From Rhipicephalus microplus (taxonomy: Eukaryota > Arthropoda > Arachnida > Ixodida > Ixodidae), in NCBI RefSeq assembly GCF_043290135.1, contig NC_134701.1, positions 66,161,502 through 66,225,501 on the forward strand: a stretch of 64,000 bases of DNA. Reading direction: 5' to 3'. The notes beneath the pieces were generated by a model that was not told the DNA's origin, did not search any database, and saw nothing but the letters and a program-made list of their open reading frames with translations. Shown one piece after another: positions 20,871 through 31,477 of this stretch. Every line of letters starts with the position of its first letter. Positions within the stretch are counted from its first letter, which is position 1. Made by a program: the position numbers and the translations under genes.

Positions 20871-23372
20871 AAACTCGTCATCTGACAGTTGAACTACCGT
20901 GGCTTGTCTAATAAAAAAGCATCGATGCCTTGACTAATCAAAATCACCACGAAAAAAACCTGACATAATCATTTTTCAGGAAACATTCGACCACACTAAA
21001 ATTGCCGGGTATTCCACCCACAAACCATGCACACATGAAAAGGGGAGAGACATAGTCTTGACCACAATAGTGAAGAAGGGGCGAGTTGCTATCCCACACA
21101 TTACGTAACAAGTCACGAATATCAACCACATTCATATAGAAGTCGTGCCACGCAGCAAAAAGGAGAACAGCACTTTTGTCCTGAACGTATACAGCAGCCC
21201 GTCTAAAAATACCTAAACCATAATTTCGAAGAACTATTTAATGAAACAATGAACATTGCAGGTGACAACCAACGTGTCATCGGAGGAGGTTTTAACGCTC
21301 CACACACGCAGTTGGGATATGGGCACTCAATGAAGAAAGGAAAATCTTTGCCGACTTCATCGAAAAGGCTGGACTAGCCATTCTCGATGAGCCAGCCTTA
21401 CATACCTGAATCGGTGTAGTTCCTCACAGGGACACCATGCCGGACTTGACCCTCTGCAAGAACGGCGGGCGAGTCACGGGGGAAAACACCTTTGAAGACC
21501 TGGGAAGTGTTCATAAGATCCTCAACATTTTCCTAGGCAATCCTCCTACCAGCTATTGCAAACAATCAGTCGCGTAGATTGGGACAAATTCTGCAAAATC
21601 AGAAACGAGAAAGCAGAAACTCCTACGAGACGTAGAAAAAGTCACAACATAAATGAAGTTGGATGACTGGTTGGCTCGACGAGAAGAGAAAGATGAGTGT
21701 GGTGGAGTAGGGAACTTCTACGAGACGTAGAAAAAACCACAACCGAAATTAAGCGGGATGACTGGTTGGCTGGGCGAGAAGAGGAAGATGAGTGTGGCGG
21801 AACGCTCTCAATGCATATGGAGAGCAGGCTCGCACACCTTGACGAAGCCAAAAAATCTATTCAGAAACGGCTGCATAGGCAAAAACACAATTAAAATCAA
21901 AGAAGAAAACTCGCCCAGCTAAACAAGCACATCGAAACACACTGTACTCAACTATGCCATCAAGAATGGGACGAAGTGTGCGATGCTATGGATGGCAACA
22001 TAAACATAGACAAGACATAGAAAATCCTGAAGCATCTGCTGGACCCGTCGGCCACCAAAATGGCGGTGAAAGTGGAAATGACCAAAATAAAACACACGTA
22101 TAAAGGGATCATCAATCAGATGGGTGATGAAATCGTCAAGCTCTACTTGGTCAGACCCCCGGCAGTCCAACACCGGGAATACTCGGGCCCTCCCAACGAA
22201 CATCTTGACAGAGACTTTTCACAGCAAGAAGTCAGGGCAGTCCTGCAGACTATCAAGACCAAGTCAGCTCCAGGTTCCCACAAAGTGTCCGGCAAGACGC
22301 TCCGGAACGTGGACGACCAGGGAACGAGCCGTTTGACAGACTTCATAAACGAGTGCTGGAGAAACGGGAAAATATCCGATGAATGGAAGAAATCTGGCGT
22401 GATCATCAATCCTAAGCCGGGTAAACCCCAAGAATTCTAGAACATGTGGTCCATATCCCTGACGTCTTGCGTCGGTAAAGTAATGGAGCACGCTTGCCTG
22501 TACAGGTTTAGCGGCTACCTTGAGTCTAACAACGTATACCACAGCAACATGATCGGCTTCAGAAGAGGGCTCTCCGCACAAGATGCCATGACAGAACTAA
22601 AGGAGCTAGTGATATACTCCGTTGGACGAGGCATGAGGGCAAAAATCTGGCTAGATCTAAGGAAGGCCGTCAACAGCGTCAAGCACGCAGCCATTCTAAA
22701 ACGAATTGCACAACTCGGCTTAGGCGAGCACACATACAAGTACATCAAAAATTTTCTTACGGGCAGAACTGCCAGCGTTACACTGAACAAGAAGGAGAGC
22801 ACCCAAGTGGACAGGGGCAGCTGTGGCACACCGCAAGGGTCTGTCGTGTCACCGATGCTGTTTATCCTTGTCATAATTGGATTATCAAAAAATTAGAGTG
22901 AGTTTAAGGCATCAATCACGCAAAATTTTTATGCCGACGACATTGCGATTTGGACCACGCAAGACAACAGTGAAGACGAGATGGAGAATAGACTTCAAGA
23001 GGTGGCGGATGCAGTAGAAGGTCATCTGGATGGCACCGGTTTGGAATGCTCACCGGGCAAATCAGAACTGCCACTACACAACCCAGGAAGAATAGGTATA
23101 CGTTGCAGAAACGTAGAAGGTTTACACAAAAGAATCAGGATAACCACTTGAAATGACGCGGCGATACCTTTAATTAACAAGATAAGAGTCCTGGGTCTCT
23201 GGATTGAAGCCAGGGGAACCAATGGAGAAACTACAGCGTGCCTGGAAAAGAAAGTAATGGCGACCGTTGGGGTAATACAAAGAGTATTCAAAAAACGAAG
23301 GGGCATTAAAGATAGAAACTTTGTTCGACTAGTCCAGGCTTTCGTGATTAGCAATGTCGCGCACGTAGCGGC
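20871..23372 (+). pseudogene. ORF2 endonuclease and RT of the I-clade LINE, part 1
   Basis: Remnants of AP-like endonuclease at 20870-21500 (QLNYRGLSNKKA, GDNQRVIGGGFNAPHTQLGY). RT begins about 22100: SAPGSHKVSGKTL, GVIINPKPGKPQ, then ISLTSCVGKVMEHACLYRF, IGFRRGLSAQDAM, GTPQGSVVSPMLF near 22831 and FYADDIAIWT near 22927 with the catalytic DD. A 95-bp tandem duplication lies at about 21621-21810. Reading is cut at 23372 by a minus-strand LINE insertion in VISNVAHVAA. Many stops. Confidence 0.82.
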
Positions 23373-24730
23373 GTTTATTTATTTATTTACAGAATACTGC
23401 GGACAAAAAGTCCAAGCAGAGTGAGCATACATGTAACAAACTAAATAACAGAATGAAACAAGGTTGCAAAGCGTTTTTTACACAATTTCTTTGCTATAAG
23501 CGAGAGGGGTTATGACTTTTAAAAAAGTAACAATTTAACAATAGGGTGATAATATAATTCAAGGAAGTCATGGAAGAAGAGCATTTACACAAATGGTCAA
23601 GGGCGTTGAAAAAATTGCTTCGGTTACTTTGTTCCAATCATCTATTGTTTGTGGGAAGAAGGAGTCCCGAAAAGTATCAGTCCTTGCGAAGGGAATGAGG
23701 ATAGTGGTGTCGAGTGGGTCTGCTCAACAAGGGGGATACATATGCTGCGGTGTCTAAGGGTAGCCTGTGGTTCACTATGTGTGAAAGAAACTGTAGCCGA
23801 CTTTTTTTCTTCGACTTTGTAATAGTTCTGTACCATTTGCCGTTAGTAATGCAGTGGGGGAGTCGGTTGACATAAACTTACTATATATGAATTGTAATGC
23901 TTTTCTTTGAATTCTTTCTAGGTTTTGAACGTTAGTTTTTGTGTGAGGATCCCAAACTATGGCGACGTACTCAAGTTTAGGCCTAATTAGGGAAAAGTAG
24001 GAGAGGAGTTTAACACTAGGCGGAGCAGTCTTGAGCTTGGGGCGAAGAAGGCATAATTTACGTAAAGCGGCAGAGCAGATGTGATTTATGTGCAAATTCC
24101 AGAATAAGGTACTTGTTAACGTTAAGCCTAAGTATTTATAGGAGGCTACATTAAGTAAAGTTGCCCCAGCTAAATTGTATGTGTAGTCTATTGGGACTTT
24201 TTTGCGCGTTATGAGGAAATATACACATTTGTTTGCATTAAGAAGCATTCCCCATTGTTCACATCATTTTGATACATTGCCTAAGTTAGTATTAAGATCA
24301 CATTGGTCACTAATGCAGGTTACATCTCTAAACAAAACACAATCATCAGCAAATAAACGAATTTGTACCGGGGTGCTAATTACATTGACAATGAAATTAA
24401 TGTAGACCAGAAACAGAAGGGGGCCTAGTACGCTCCCCTGCGGAACGCCAGAACTCACAGGAAGGCAGCCCGATTGCTTTTCTCCTACCTGAACATATTG
24501 GTTGCGATTAAATAGATAAGCTGAGATCCATGAGATAAATAATTCTGGTATACCAACTAACCAAAGCTTTATAAATAGTTTATCGTGTGGAACTGTGTCG
24601 AATGCTTTACTATAGTCTAAGAATATTACATCGATTTGGCCGTTAGCATCAAGACAAGCTGCAAAGGTATTAACGATAGTAACCAATTGTGTTGTAGTAG
24701 AAAATGCTTTTCGAAACCCACGTTGATGAT
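23373..24730 (-). mobile_element. 5'-truncated L2/CR1-type LINE in the I-clade LINE
   Basis: Minus-strand RT fragment: GFRKAFSTTTQLV at the truncated 5' end near 24730, [51 protein letters not shown] with catalytic DD near 24345, then ITRKKVPIDYTYNL, SYKYLGLTL and NLERIQRKALQFI (24248-23850). The 3' UTR ends in repeats reading TAAATAAATAAATA on the minus strand at 23374-23389, a typical tail. Assignment among L2, CR1 and Jockey was not resolved. No clear target duplication was found. Confidence 0.85.
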
Positions 24731-26100
24731 TTGACTACTGGAACAAAACCTAGAAAAACAAAGTCAACGCGCTGATTGAAAAAGCATACAGAGCGGAGTT
24801 GGGTCTACCACAATACACAAAGAACGAAAGGCTGCTACAACTAGGAGTACAAAACACGTTGGGCGAGATCGCTGAAGCACAGAGGATAGCTCAACTTTAC
24901 CAATTGTCGGAAACCAGGGCGGGCAAAGAACTTATGGAAGAGATCACCATTAATTACCACGGAATGAAATGTCCCAAAACGCAAATTGACCCTGACGTCT
25001 GGTCCGCGATAGTTACGGAAAACATCCCTAAAATATGCACCCTCTAGACAACGTTGAGAGAGGAAAATCCCGCAGGAAACTGATCCTTAAAAACAACAGC
25101 ACGCGGGAGGGTGTGCTTTTTGTAGATGCCGCCCGGTATTCCCGAAACACTGATATCAGTAATAGGGTTGTACATGGCTCCTTCTTCGCAATGGCGGTCA
25201 TAGAATTAAAATGGAAGACCTTCACCACGGGCTCCGTGAGGACCAGATCATTGGAGGCAGCGGAAGAAATAGTCATTGCACTGGCAGTAGTCAATGGTCG
25301 AAAACACGACCGATTATTATTCGGTGACTCCGAGATGCCCACAGGTTTTTCACAAAGATTAGGCCTCTACCGAAGCAGCCAAAATCCTGAACCGCAGAGA
25401 AGAAGACTTCCGGAACGGCGAAATTGTAACCAAATACCTCAAGTGGATCCCGGCGCACATGGAGGAATTGAACATTGAAGACACGACCATCCCTGAAAAC
25501 CACAAGGAGATGGCCCACCAAACCGTGCGAGAACGAACCCACCACGACTTGGAGAAAGACGGCCCGAATCCCCGCATCGACCACAGAAGGGGGGACGACT
25601 CCGGTGGAGGCGATGGGGATGATGGAGGTGATGACAATAATAAATATGCAATACAATATGTCAGAGAAACACCGGCCACGAATCATGACATTATGACACC
25701 TTATAAGCGACAATGAGAAGAATATCCGCCACCACACAAACAGCTAGACGGATCTCAAGAAACAGATTGGCGAAGATTGCAAACCAGAGCCTTTTCAAAT
25801 CCAGTACACCTGAACAGAGTACCTTCCAGACAATACCCACAAAGAAGCTGTACCCTCTGTAGGCAAGAGCACGCAGATATGGCACATAATCTATGGCAAT
25901 GCAAGCAGGTCACAGTACTATACTGAGAGGACAATACAAAACCGGAACTTCTCTAGGAGCGTTGGCTAAGTGCGCTGACTAGCTCATATCTGCACGACCA
26001 ACTGTGGGCAAGCCAGTGGGCCCGGACAGTGGTGGAAAGGCTACGCCTCACCGCACAAAACGTCGGGGTGGCCTTAGCCCGGGCCGGTAACCCTTCAAGG
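24731..26100 (+). pseudogene. ORF2 C-terminal part with RNase H, I-clade LINE, part 2
   Basis: After the insertion ORF2 resumes: NALIEKAYRAELGLPQYTKN, LLQLGVQNTLGEIAEAQRIA (24765-24930), a RNase H region around 25090-25560 (VCFL, FGDSE and WIPAHMEE blocks and an AHQTVRE stretch, in different frames), then a C-terminal cysteine box SCTLCRQEHADMAHNLWQC near 25848-25905. RNase H and this C-terminal CCHC-like box support the I group rather than L2/CR1. Stops and frameshifts throughout. Confidence 0.78.
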
Positions 26101-26147
26101 TTTCTTTTTTTTATTTTTAATAATGTTTTGCCATCCGTTTGTCTGAC

Positions 26148-27250
26148 ATCTCTTTAGCAAGGCATGAAGAAGGCGAGGAACCAAGTTTTGGAGTCACTAT
26201 ATAGGCCGGGTGTACAAGAGGAGGCCGGCAGATTTGTCAAATCATGTGATGCGTGCTTGAAAACCTTTCCTAAAGGCAAAGTTGGCAAAGCGCCTCTTAT
26301 AAGGATGCCTTTGATCGACACGCCATTCGAACGCATAGCCATAAACACCATTCGGCCTGTGACACCAGTGTCACAAAACGGCAATGGGTATATTCTCACA
26401 TTGGTGGATTTCACCACATAGTACCCGGACGCAGCGGCCTTGCCCGCAATATTTCGGCAACGATGGCAGATGGGGTACTGCAACTATTTTCTCGTTCAGG
26501 ATTCCCACGGCAAATTCTTTGCAACTAAGCGCCCTGCTTCACGTCGGAGCTCATGGGAGAATAAGTGAACGCTATGCTTGTTTTCGACACCTAAGTTCGA
26601 CGCCTTACCAGCCCATTTGTATTGATTGGCTTAGTCGAAAGGTTCTATGGCACTTGAAGCAGATGCCACGCAAATTGTCAGAAAAGCCGAAGTCTTGGGA
26701 CCACGTTCTCACGCCTCTGGTATTTGTCTATCGAGAGGCACCTCCAGCAAGTATGGGCTCCGCTCCTTTTGGAGTGATATACGGCTGGCATGTGCGAGCT
26801 CCCAATGATATTCTCAAGAAGCTTTGAACAGCGGAAGATCTTAAAGAAGATGTCAAGACTACCTACGGTTATGTGTTCGATCTGAAAGAATGCCTCGAAC
26901 AAACCTTGAAATTAGCGCAAGGGAACCTCTCCCGAGCCCAAACCATGCAGAAGTATCATGACCGAACTTTTAAAGCACGAAAACAGAAAGTTGGTGATCA
27001 GGCACTGAAATTACTCCCAACCAGTGAAAATAAACTTCTTATGCACTAGAAGGGACCATTGTTTCCTGAAAGAAAAGTGACCACGACTATTGGTTGGACG
27101 TCGGCAACACATGTAGGCTGTTTCACACAAATATGGTCAAGCGTTACGAAGAACGTGAACTAGAAGTCGTTAGCCAGGCTTCATCTTTCGTTGTAGTCAA
27201 AGAAGGTAAATCAGATTCACCTCTTCCCAGTTTTAAAGTAAATGAGGGAA
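26148..27250 (+). pseudogene. Integrase of the Gmr1-like element, located before RT
   Basis: Open from 26164 to a TAG at 26419-26421: LESLYRPGVQEEAGRFVKSC, then CDACLKTFPKG (CC half of the HHCC zinc finger), MPLIDTPFERIAINTIRPV where the first catalytic Asp appears as Asn, ILTLVDFTT. Core remnants continue in other frames (FSRSGFPRQIL near 26490, VERF-like YGT at 26640). From 26690 KSWDHVLTPLVFVYREAPPA and SAPFGVIYGW give the core end. The C-terminal region (KYHDRTFKARKQKVGD, 27070-27180 DYWLDVG, HTNMVKRYEE) runs directly into the segment leading to RT at 27280. Confidence 0.85.
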
Positions 27251-27279
27251 AAAGCATTGAGTAGGTAACCCTCGGAAGC

Positions 27280-28286
27280 AGTTTGGACGAAGCACAACGG
27301 GCTGGTTTAGGTAACTTGTTATACAAAGTCTGAAGACTGTTTTCCAAAGTTCATGGAAAAACGAATATTCTAGAGTGTCGACTACACCATAACAGGTCAA
27401 CACCAATCAGCACGACTCATTATCCACTGCCGTTCACACTGAAGGCGATAGTTGAAAAGGAGGTCCAAGATATGTTGAAGGTGGGCGCTTTCGAACAATC
27501 GCACTCACCGTATAACTCACTATTTGTCCACGTGAAGAAACCCGACACCAACTCTCGCGCGTGCATTGACTTTCGTCGCAATATTAATATTCTGGTGTCT
27601 GATGCTGAGTTCATACCCACAACCGGCACTATGTTTGCTGAAGTCGGCACCAACTCAATGTTTTCAAAGTTGGATATTACAAAAAGTTATGGGCAAGTGC
27701 CATTAGAGGAGAGTTCCCGCCCGAAAACATCCTTTTCCACGCAATCTCAGCACAACCACTTTCTGTATATGCCTTTTGGGATGAAGGCGGGATCGGCGAT
27801 ATTTACACGACTATTGAAGACGCTACTGCACGGCATTCCAAACACAAAACATCACATCGATAATGTTCTAATTACCACAGCTCCGTGGGCGGAACATCTC
27901 GTGGCACTAAACCAGTTGTTTCTAAGAATTCGATATGCAGGTCTAAATAACAAGCATAAAAATGTCAGATTGGTATGCCTTCCATCATTTTTCTTGTTCA
28001 TCGAAAGATCCATTCAGCAGAAATTACAATAGCGAAGATTGCACAACTTCGAGACCGGAAACAAAAAAGCAGCTTCATTCTTTCATTGGCCCAGCGGGAT
28101 TATACCGAGACTTCATACAACGGTATGCAGAGAAAGCTAATCCCTTGATTAAAATGACCTGAAAGAAGGAAAAGAACAAGTTGGCGTGAGATGCCGAAAA
28201 AAAAGAGACATTCTAAGCCCTAAAGCAAGCTCTGGCTTCTGGTCTAGTAGTTAAGGCGCCTGGCATACGAAAGCACTTCGTATTAC
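27280..28286 (+). pseudogene. Reverse transcriptase of the Gmr1-like element
   Basis: Directly follows the integrase C-terminus. Blocks: LDEAQRAGLGNLL upstream, YPLPFTLKAIVEKEVQDMLK, FVHVKKPDTNSRACIDFRR, FSKLDITKSYGQVPLEESSR, FLYMPFGMKAGSAIFTRLLK, then GIPNTKHHIDNVLITT near 27831, where the catalytic YIDD appears as HIDN. The thumb and connection (FIGPAGLYRDFIQRYAEKA near 28085) and the RNase H approach (LKQALASGLVVKAPGIRKHF) end at 28286 where the DNA transposon starts. Broken by stops. Confidence 0.88.
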
Positions 28287-30307
28287 CAGAGTCCTTTGTT
28301 ACCGTTCTGGTCACGAAACTTCTCTGTTACTTTGTGGGAGAGCTTGATGCGCTGCCAAGAGTGGCCGCTACGCGGTGCAAGCTGGGATAGGAATACCACC
28401 GCTCCGTTGCGCCTGGTCATTGCCCGGCGGAACGCATTGGCAGTGGCGGCAGCTCAAAGGCGTTGTGTAAAGGCAGCTCATAGTATTCCTTCGAACAAAG
28501 TTTCTGGATCAGTGCCACGAGAACTTCAAGGGTCAGTTCTCCGCGTTCAAGGTGGATGGCATGAAATATTAAAGGAGCAATGTCTAAGATGTGCTGTTTG
28601 ACGGCCTAAAGCTCCGGATACAAGAGCAACAAAGAAAAGGCGGCGCTGTTTTGTTTCTCCAGTAGCGCCGAACTTCGGGAAAAATGTAGATTACATTTCT
28701 GCACACGAGAAAAAAACAAAGCCTCGCGGGTAACTGTGCGCGGTTCATTTGAGGGAAGTGAGACGCGCAAGCCACAGTGTTATGAATAATGACTGTGTAT
28801 GTTCTCGGACTGCAGCGTGCGCTGCTTCGTTTTTCGTCATCCCTTGACGCCCCAGGATTCAGGTGACGTAGGACAGAAAGCAGGACGTGAGGGGACAGAC
28901 AGCAAAAAGCTTGACTGGGTCCCACCCCCCTCCATTTACAAGGCACTGAGTGTGTAACATTACTGAACACAGCCATAATAGTTTGTAGTGCTTCTCTTTT
29001 CCAAGGTGTTGTTCTCTGTGTCTTTTGTGTAAATAAAACAAGTTTTCAAACTTGCTCCTCTATAAATGCACCTGGTGGGAAGCTTCCATTCATAAGTACA
29101 CACCTAAATACTAAGCGGCGTAGCATTAGTACCAAATTTCAGATTCATTCCATGCTTTAAAGAGTAACCCTGCCCCCCCTCCTCCAAGCATGAAAAAGTA
29201 TGCTATGGTACCTAGGTAGTGTGGCAAAGGTCGGCGAGCAGCTAGCACTGGCATCGAAAGAAACTTCCAGATTAGGCTGCCGTACTTCCCCTCTTGAAGA
29301 AATCGTGGGTTGTCGGCCGGTAATTAATGCTGCTCTCAGCAGTAAACATAAGGACACGTCAAGAGACGAGTGTCTCGACTAAATTGCGTGTAAAAGAGGG
29401 TCACTAAGATGTTTGGCACGTGAAACTCGTGCCTATTCAAGAAGCCTTCTAATACCGAAGCGAACGGTCGCAAAAGCGCTGAGCTGCTGTAACCGCGACA
29501 TCGAAAGTACCCGCGTCAAGAAAGCGATCGGCGCTCACAAACGTGTGTCCAGAACAACTGGGCATTTGGGTTCAGACTCAATGGAAAGGTCTAAAATAAA
29601 ACATCTAGCTCGACAATTTCCATCATTCGATTACTTGAGTAGCAGCGAGCGAGAGACGAGCCGGATACAAACCAAATCGATTGCCCCGGTCTAAACTAGT
29701 CGTGTTTCATTCCGTTCACCTTCCTCCCTATATTTGCGGCACTGCCAGAATAGAAAGCTTTACTACCGCACAAAAAGAATCACCGTTTGACCAGGTGTGA
29801 ACACGTTGTCGAGCAGATCCAGCAATAGCTGCTCGCATCGGGAGCACGGAGCATGAGCATCGTTTTTAAACACCGGCGAACAACAACGTGCTGCTTCGAG
29901 GCATCGTGAGTACGCACATAATTGGGCTATGAAAAAATTCTTAACAAAATGCGTTATCGCGCGGTGTTAAAACACGATAAATGCACTGCTATTTATAAGG
30001 TTGGTCCGCACTCACAAGCAAACTAGGCGTGCGTTCTTAAGCAAACAGCTTTCATTCGTCGTCGACGCTGGATCACGTTGATACTGATCTAATGGCTATG
30101 CTGTGTTCAGCGACATTTAATAAAAGGTAACAGAAAGAACAGCACGCACATAATCACGTCAAAACGTCGGCAATAGTGCGAATATCATCCCAGCACTGGC
30201 GGCAGCTTGTGGCCCCCTTACGACTGGTGGCGCCGCTAGCGGAAGATTTTGTCTCTATATCAACCTTTGAGCCAACTTTCATGACCAGAAAGCATTGAAG
30301 AACTCTG
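28287..30307. mobile_element. TIR DNA transposon, 2.0 kb, apparently non-autonomous
   Basis: Flanked by a perfect 7-bp duplication GTATTAC (28280-28286 and 30308-30314) in RNase H of the Gmr1-like element; excising it with one copy restores KHFVLRTDA in frame. Ends are inverted: left CAGAGTCCTTTG, right (complement) CAGAGTTCTTCA, with further shared ttctggtca and gaaa blocks over about 35 bp and weaker similarity beyond. No transposase reading frame was recognised in the interior. Termini and duplication length recall P-superfamily relatives such as 1360/Hoppel (7 bp) or hAT (8 bp); the superfamily is unresolved. Confidence 0.75.
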
Positions 30308-30680
30308 GTATTACGCACAGATGCCTGTGATACGTGCGCAGGCACGGTGCTTATGCAGGAACATGAGGGTCTTCTTCGCCCGATATCTTATGGCTGTCAC
30401 CAGCTTATGTAGCAAGAAGAGAAGTACTCTGCTAATGCAAGAAAGTGTTCAGTGGTAGTTTGGGCGATCGCGAAGTTTCACATCTTCCTGTATCAAAACT
30501 CATTTATTTACTATATCTCTCACATGTCAAGCATTTGAAAAGTAAGTTTTTCTGTTGGAGACTTGCAAATAAAGAATACACCTTTTGAGTGGAGCACATC
30601 AAAGGTTCAGAAAATGTCGGTGCAAATTATATGAGCAGGCTGCAGATGTGGGAGTTCGCGAAACAAGGCAATGTTATCAA
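30308..30680 (+). pseudogene. RNase H of the Gmr1-like element
   Basis: Resumes after the DNA transposon with RTDACDTCAGTVLMQEHEG (catalytic Asp at about 30318), LLRPISYGCHQLM, a stop, EKYSANARKCSVVVWAIAKF, and WRLAN followed by VEHIKGSENVGANYMSRL near 30589-30642, the C-terminal ENVGAD-type motif of Ty3/gypsy RNase H (Asp replaced by Asn). Only about 140 bp then remain before the polypurine tract, so no integrase follows. Confidence 0.85.
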
Positions 30681-30798
30681 GCATTATATGTCTACTGACT
30701 ACACGGACAGACAGTTGTTTTCATCTATAAGATTTTGTGCTGGTGTTTATTGTAACTCTTCTCTCCGGCGCACTTTAAACAGTTTTTTGGGAGCTTTT

Positions 30799-30814
30799 GA
30801 AAAGGGGGGATTTT
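30799..30814 (+). promoter_or_regulatory. Polypurine tract of the Gmr1-like element
   Basis: gaaaagggggga directly before the 3' LTR; expected plus-strand primer. Confidence 0.8.
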
Positions 30815-31477
30815 TGTCAAGTTGTGCGTGGTACTCTTGTGTGGTGCGGGGCGGTTGTTCATCAATGAAAACGACGGAAAGACAGGCCGGAAAACAAGAA
30901 CAGTCGTGGGAAGCCAAGCCGCACAGGCAGAGAGATAAGTGAAGAAAAAAGACGCTGGTATGAGAACACCACCGGGAGGCAGTCGCAGGCCGAGGCGCTC
31001 ATCGGGTTCTGGTCTTGAAGCAGAGTGCTGCCTGCAGTGCGTCGACGGGTCGTCCGCCTGGGCTGGTGTTCCGGTAGCCGTCACCGGTTCCTTGTGCTAG
31101 GAGCTGGGTGCATTCAAGACCTGGGCCTACCGTTGGCCCTGAGACGAGTTCAATTCACGACAGTGATTCTACTGCGTTCCAACCACGCCTTGAGTGTATC
31201 AGCTGTCGGCGTAAGACTTCATGCATTCATTCGTCGACCAGGCAGCCTTCACCCCCATATAGTGAAACATTTCCAGCCTTGTTTAGTGTAGTGGGGAACT
31301 GCATTAACTGACTTGAGAACAGTGCTCGTCATTGTACTCTGTTTGGATCGCTTCATTACGGCCAACTCCTACGTCATCTCTCGCGTCATAAACATCTGTT
31401 CACCCTCATGAAAATGTCTTCGTCAATGTCAGCAACAAGTATTTAAGTTGCCGAAATTAGTCGAACCTGTCTTCATA
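30815..31477 (+). repeat. 3' LTR of the Gmr1-like element
   Basis: 663 bp, begins TGTCAAGTTGTGCG and ends at CTTCATA (expected CA end mutated), aligned throughout to 12066-12725. The following ACGGC begins minus-strand host A sequence (RNase H end reading DADALSRC on the minus strand). Confidence 0.87.

Larger units (their letters stand above)
19031..26147 (+). mobile_element. I-clade non-LTR retrotransposon (LINE) inserted in the Gmr1-like integrase
   Basis: Plus-strand LINE with 5' region, ORF1 with CCHC knuckles, ORF2 with endonuclease, RT and RNase H, and an A/T-rich 3' end (tttctttttttt, then aataatgttttgccatcc). Interrupted at 23373-24730 by a minus-strand LINE. Candidate target duplication starts ATCTCT at 19025-19030 and 26148-26153; beyond six bases it diverges, so limits are approximate. 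ORFs carry many stops. The near full length suggests it was once complete. Confidence 0.8.
12066..31477 (+). mobile_element. Gmr1-like LTR retrotransposon (integrase before RT), heavily nested
   Basis: Plus-strand element with related LTRs at 12066-12725 and 30815-31477 and, between them, gag (two parts), protease (18390-18720), integrase (two parts, to 27250), RT (27280-28280) and RNase H (two parts, to 30680). Integrase lies between protease and RT, and only about 140 bp separate RNase H from the polypurine tract, so there is no downstream integrase. Three large insertions sit in gag, in the integrase zinc region and in RNase H; removing them leaves roughly 6 kb. The flanks ATGGT and ACGGC could be a decayed 5-bp duplication. 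It interrupts host A just after its RNase H. Confidence 0.8.

Noticed and set aside
28584..29694. Several 60-130-residue frames as possible transposase of the TIR element
   Set aside because: Scattered on both strands, no DDE, THAP or RNase H-fold signature seen.
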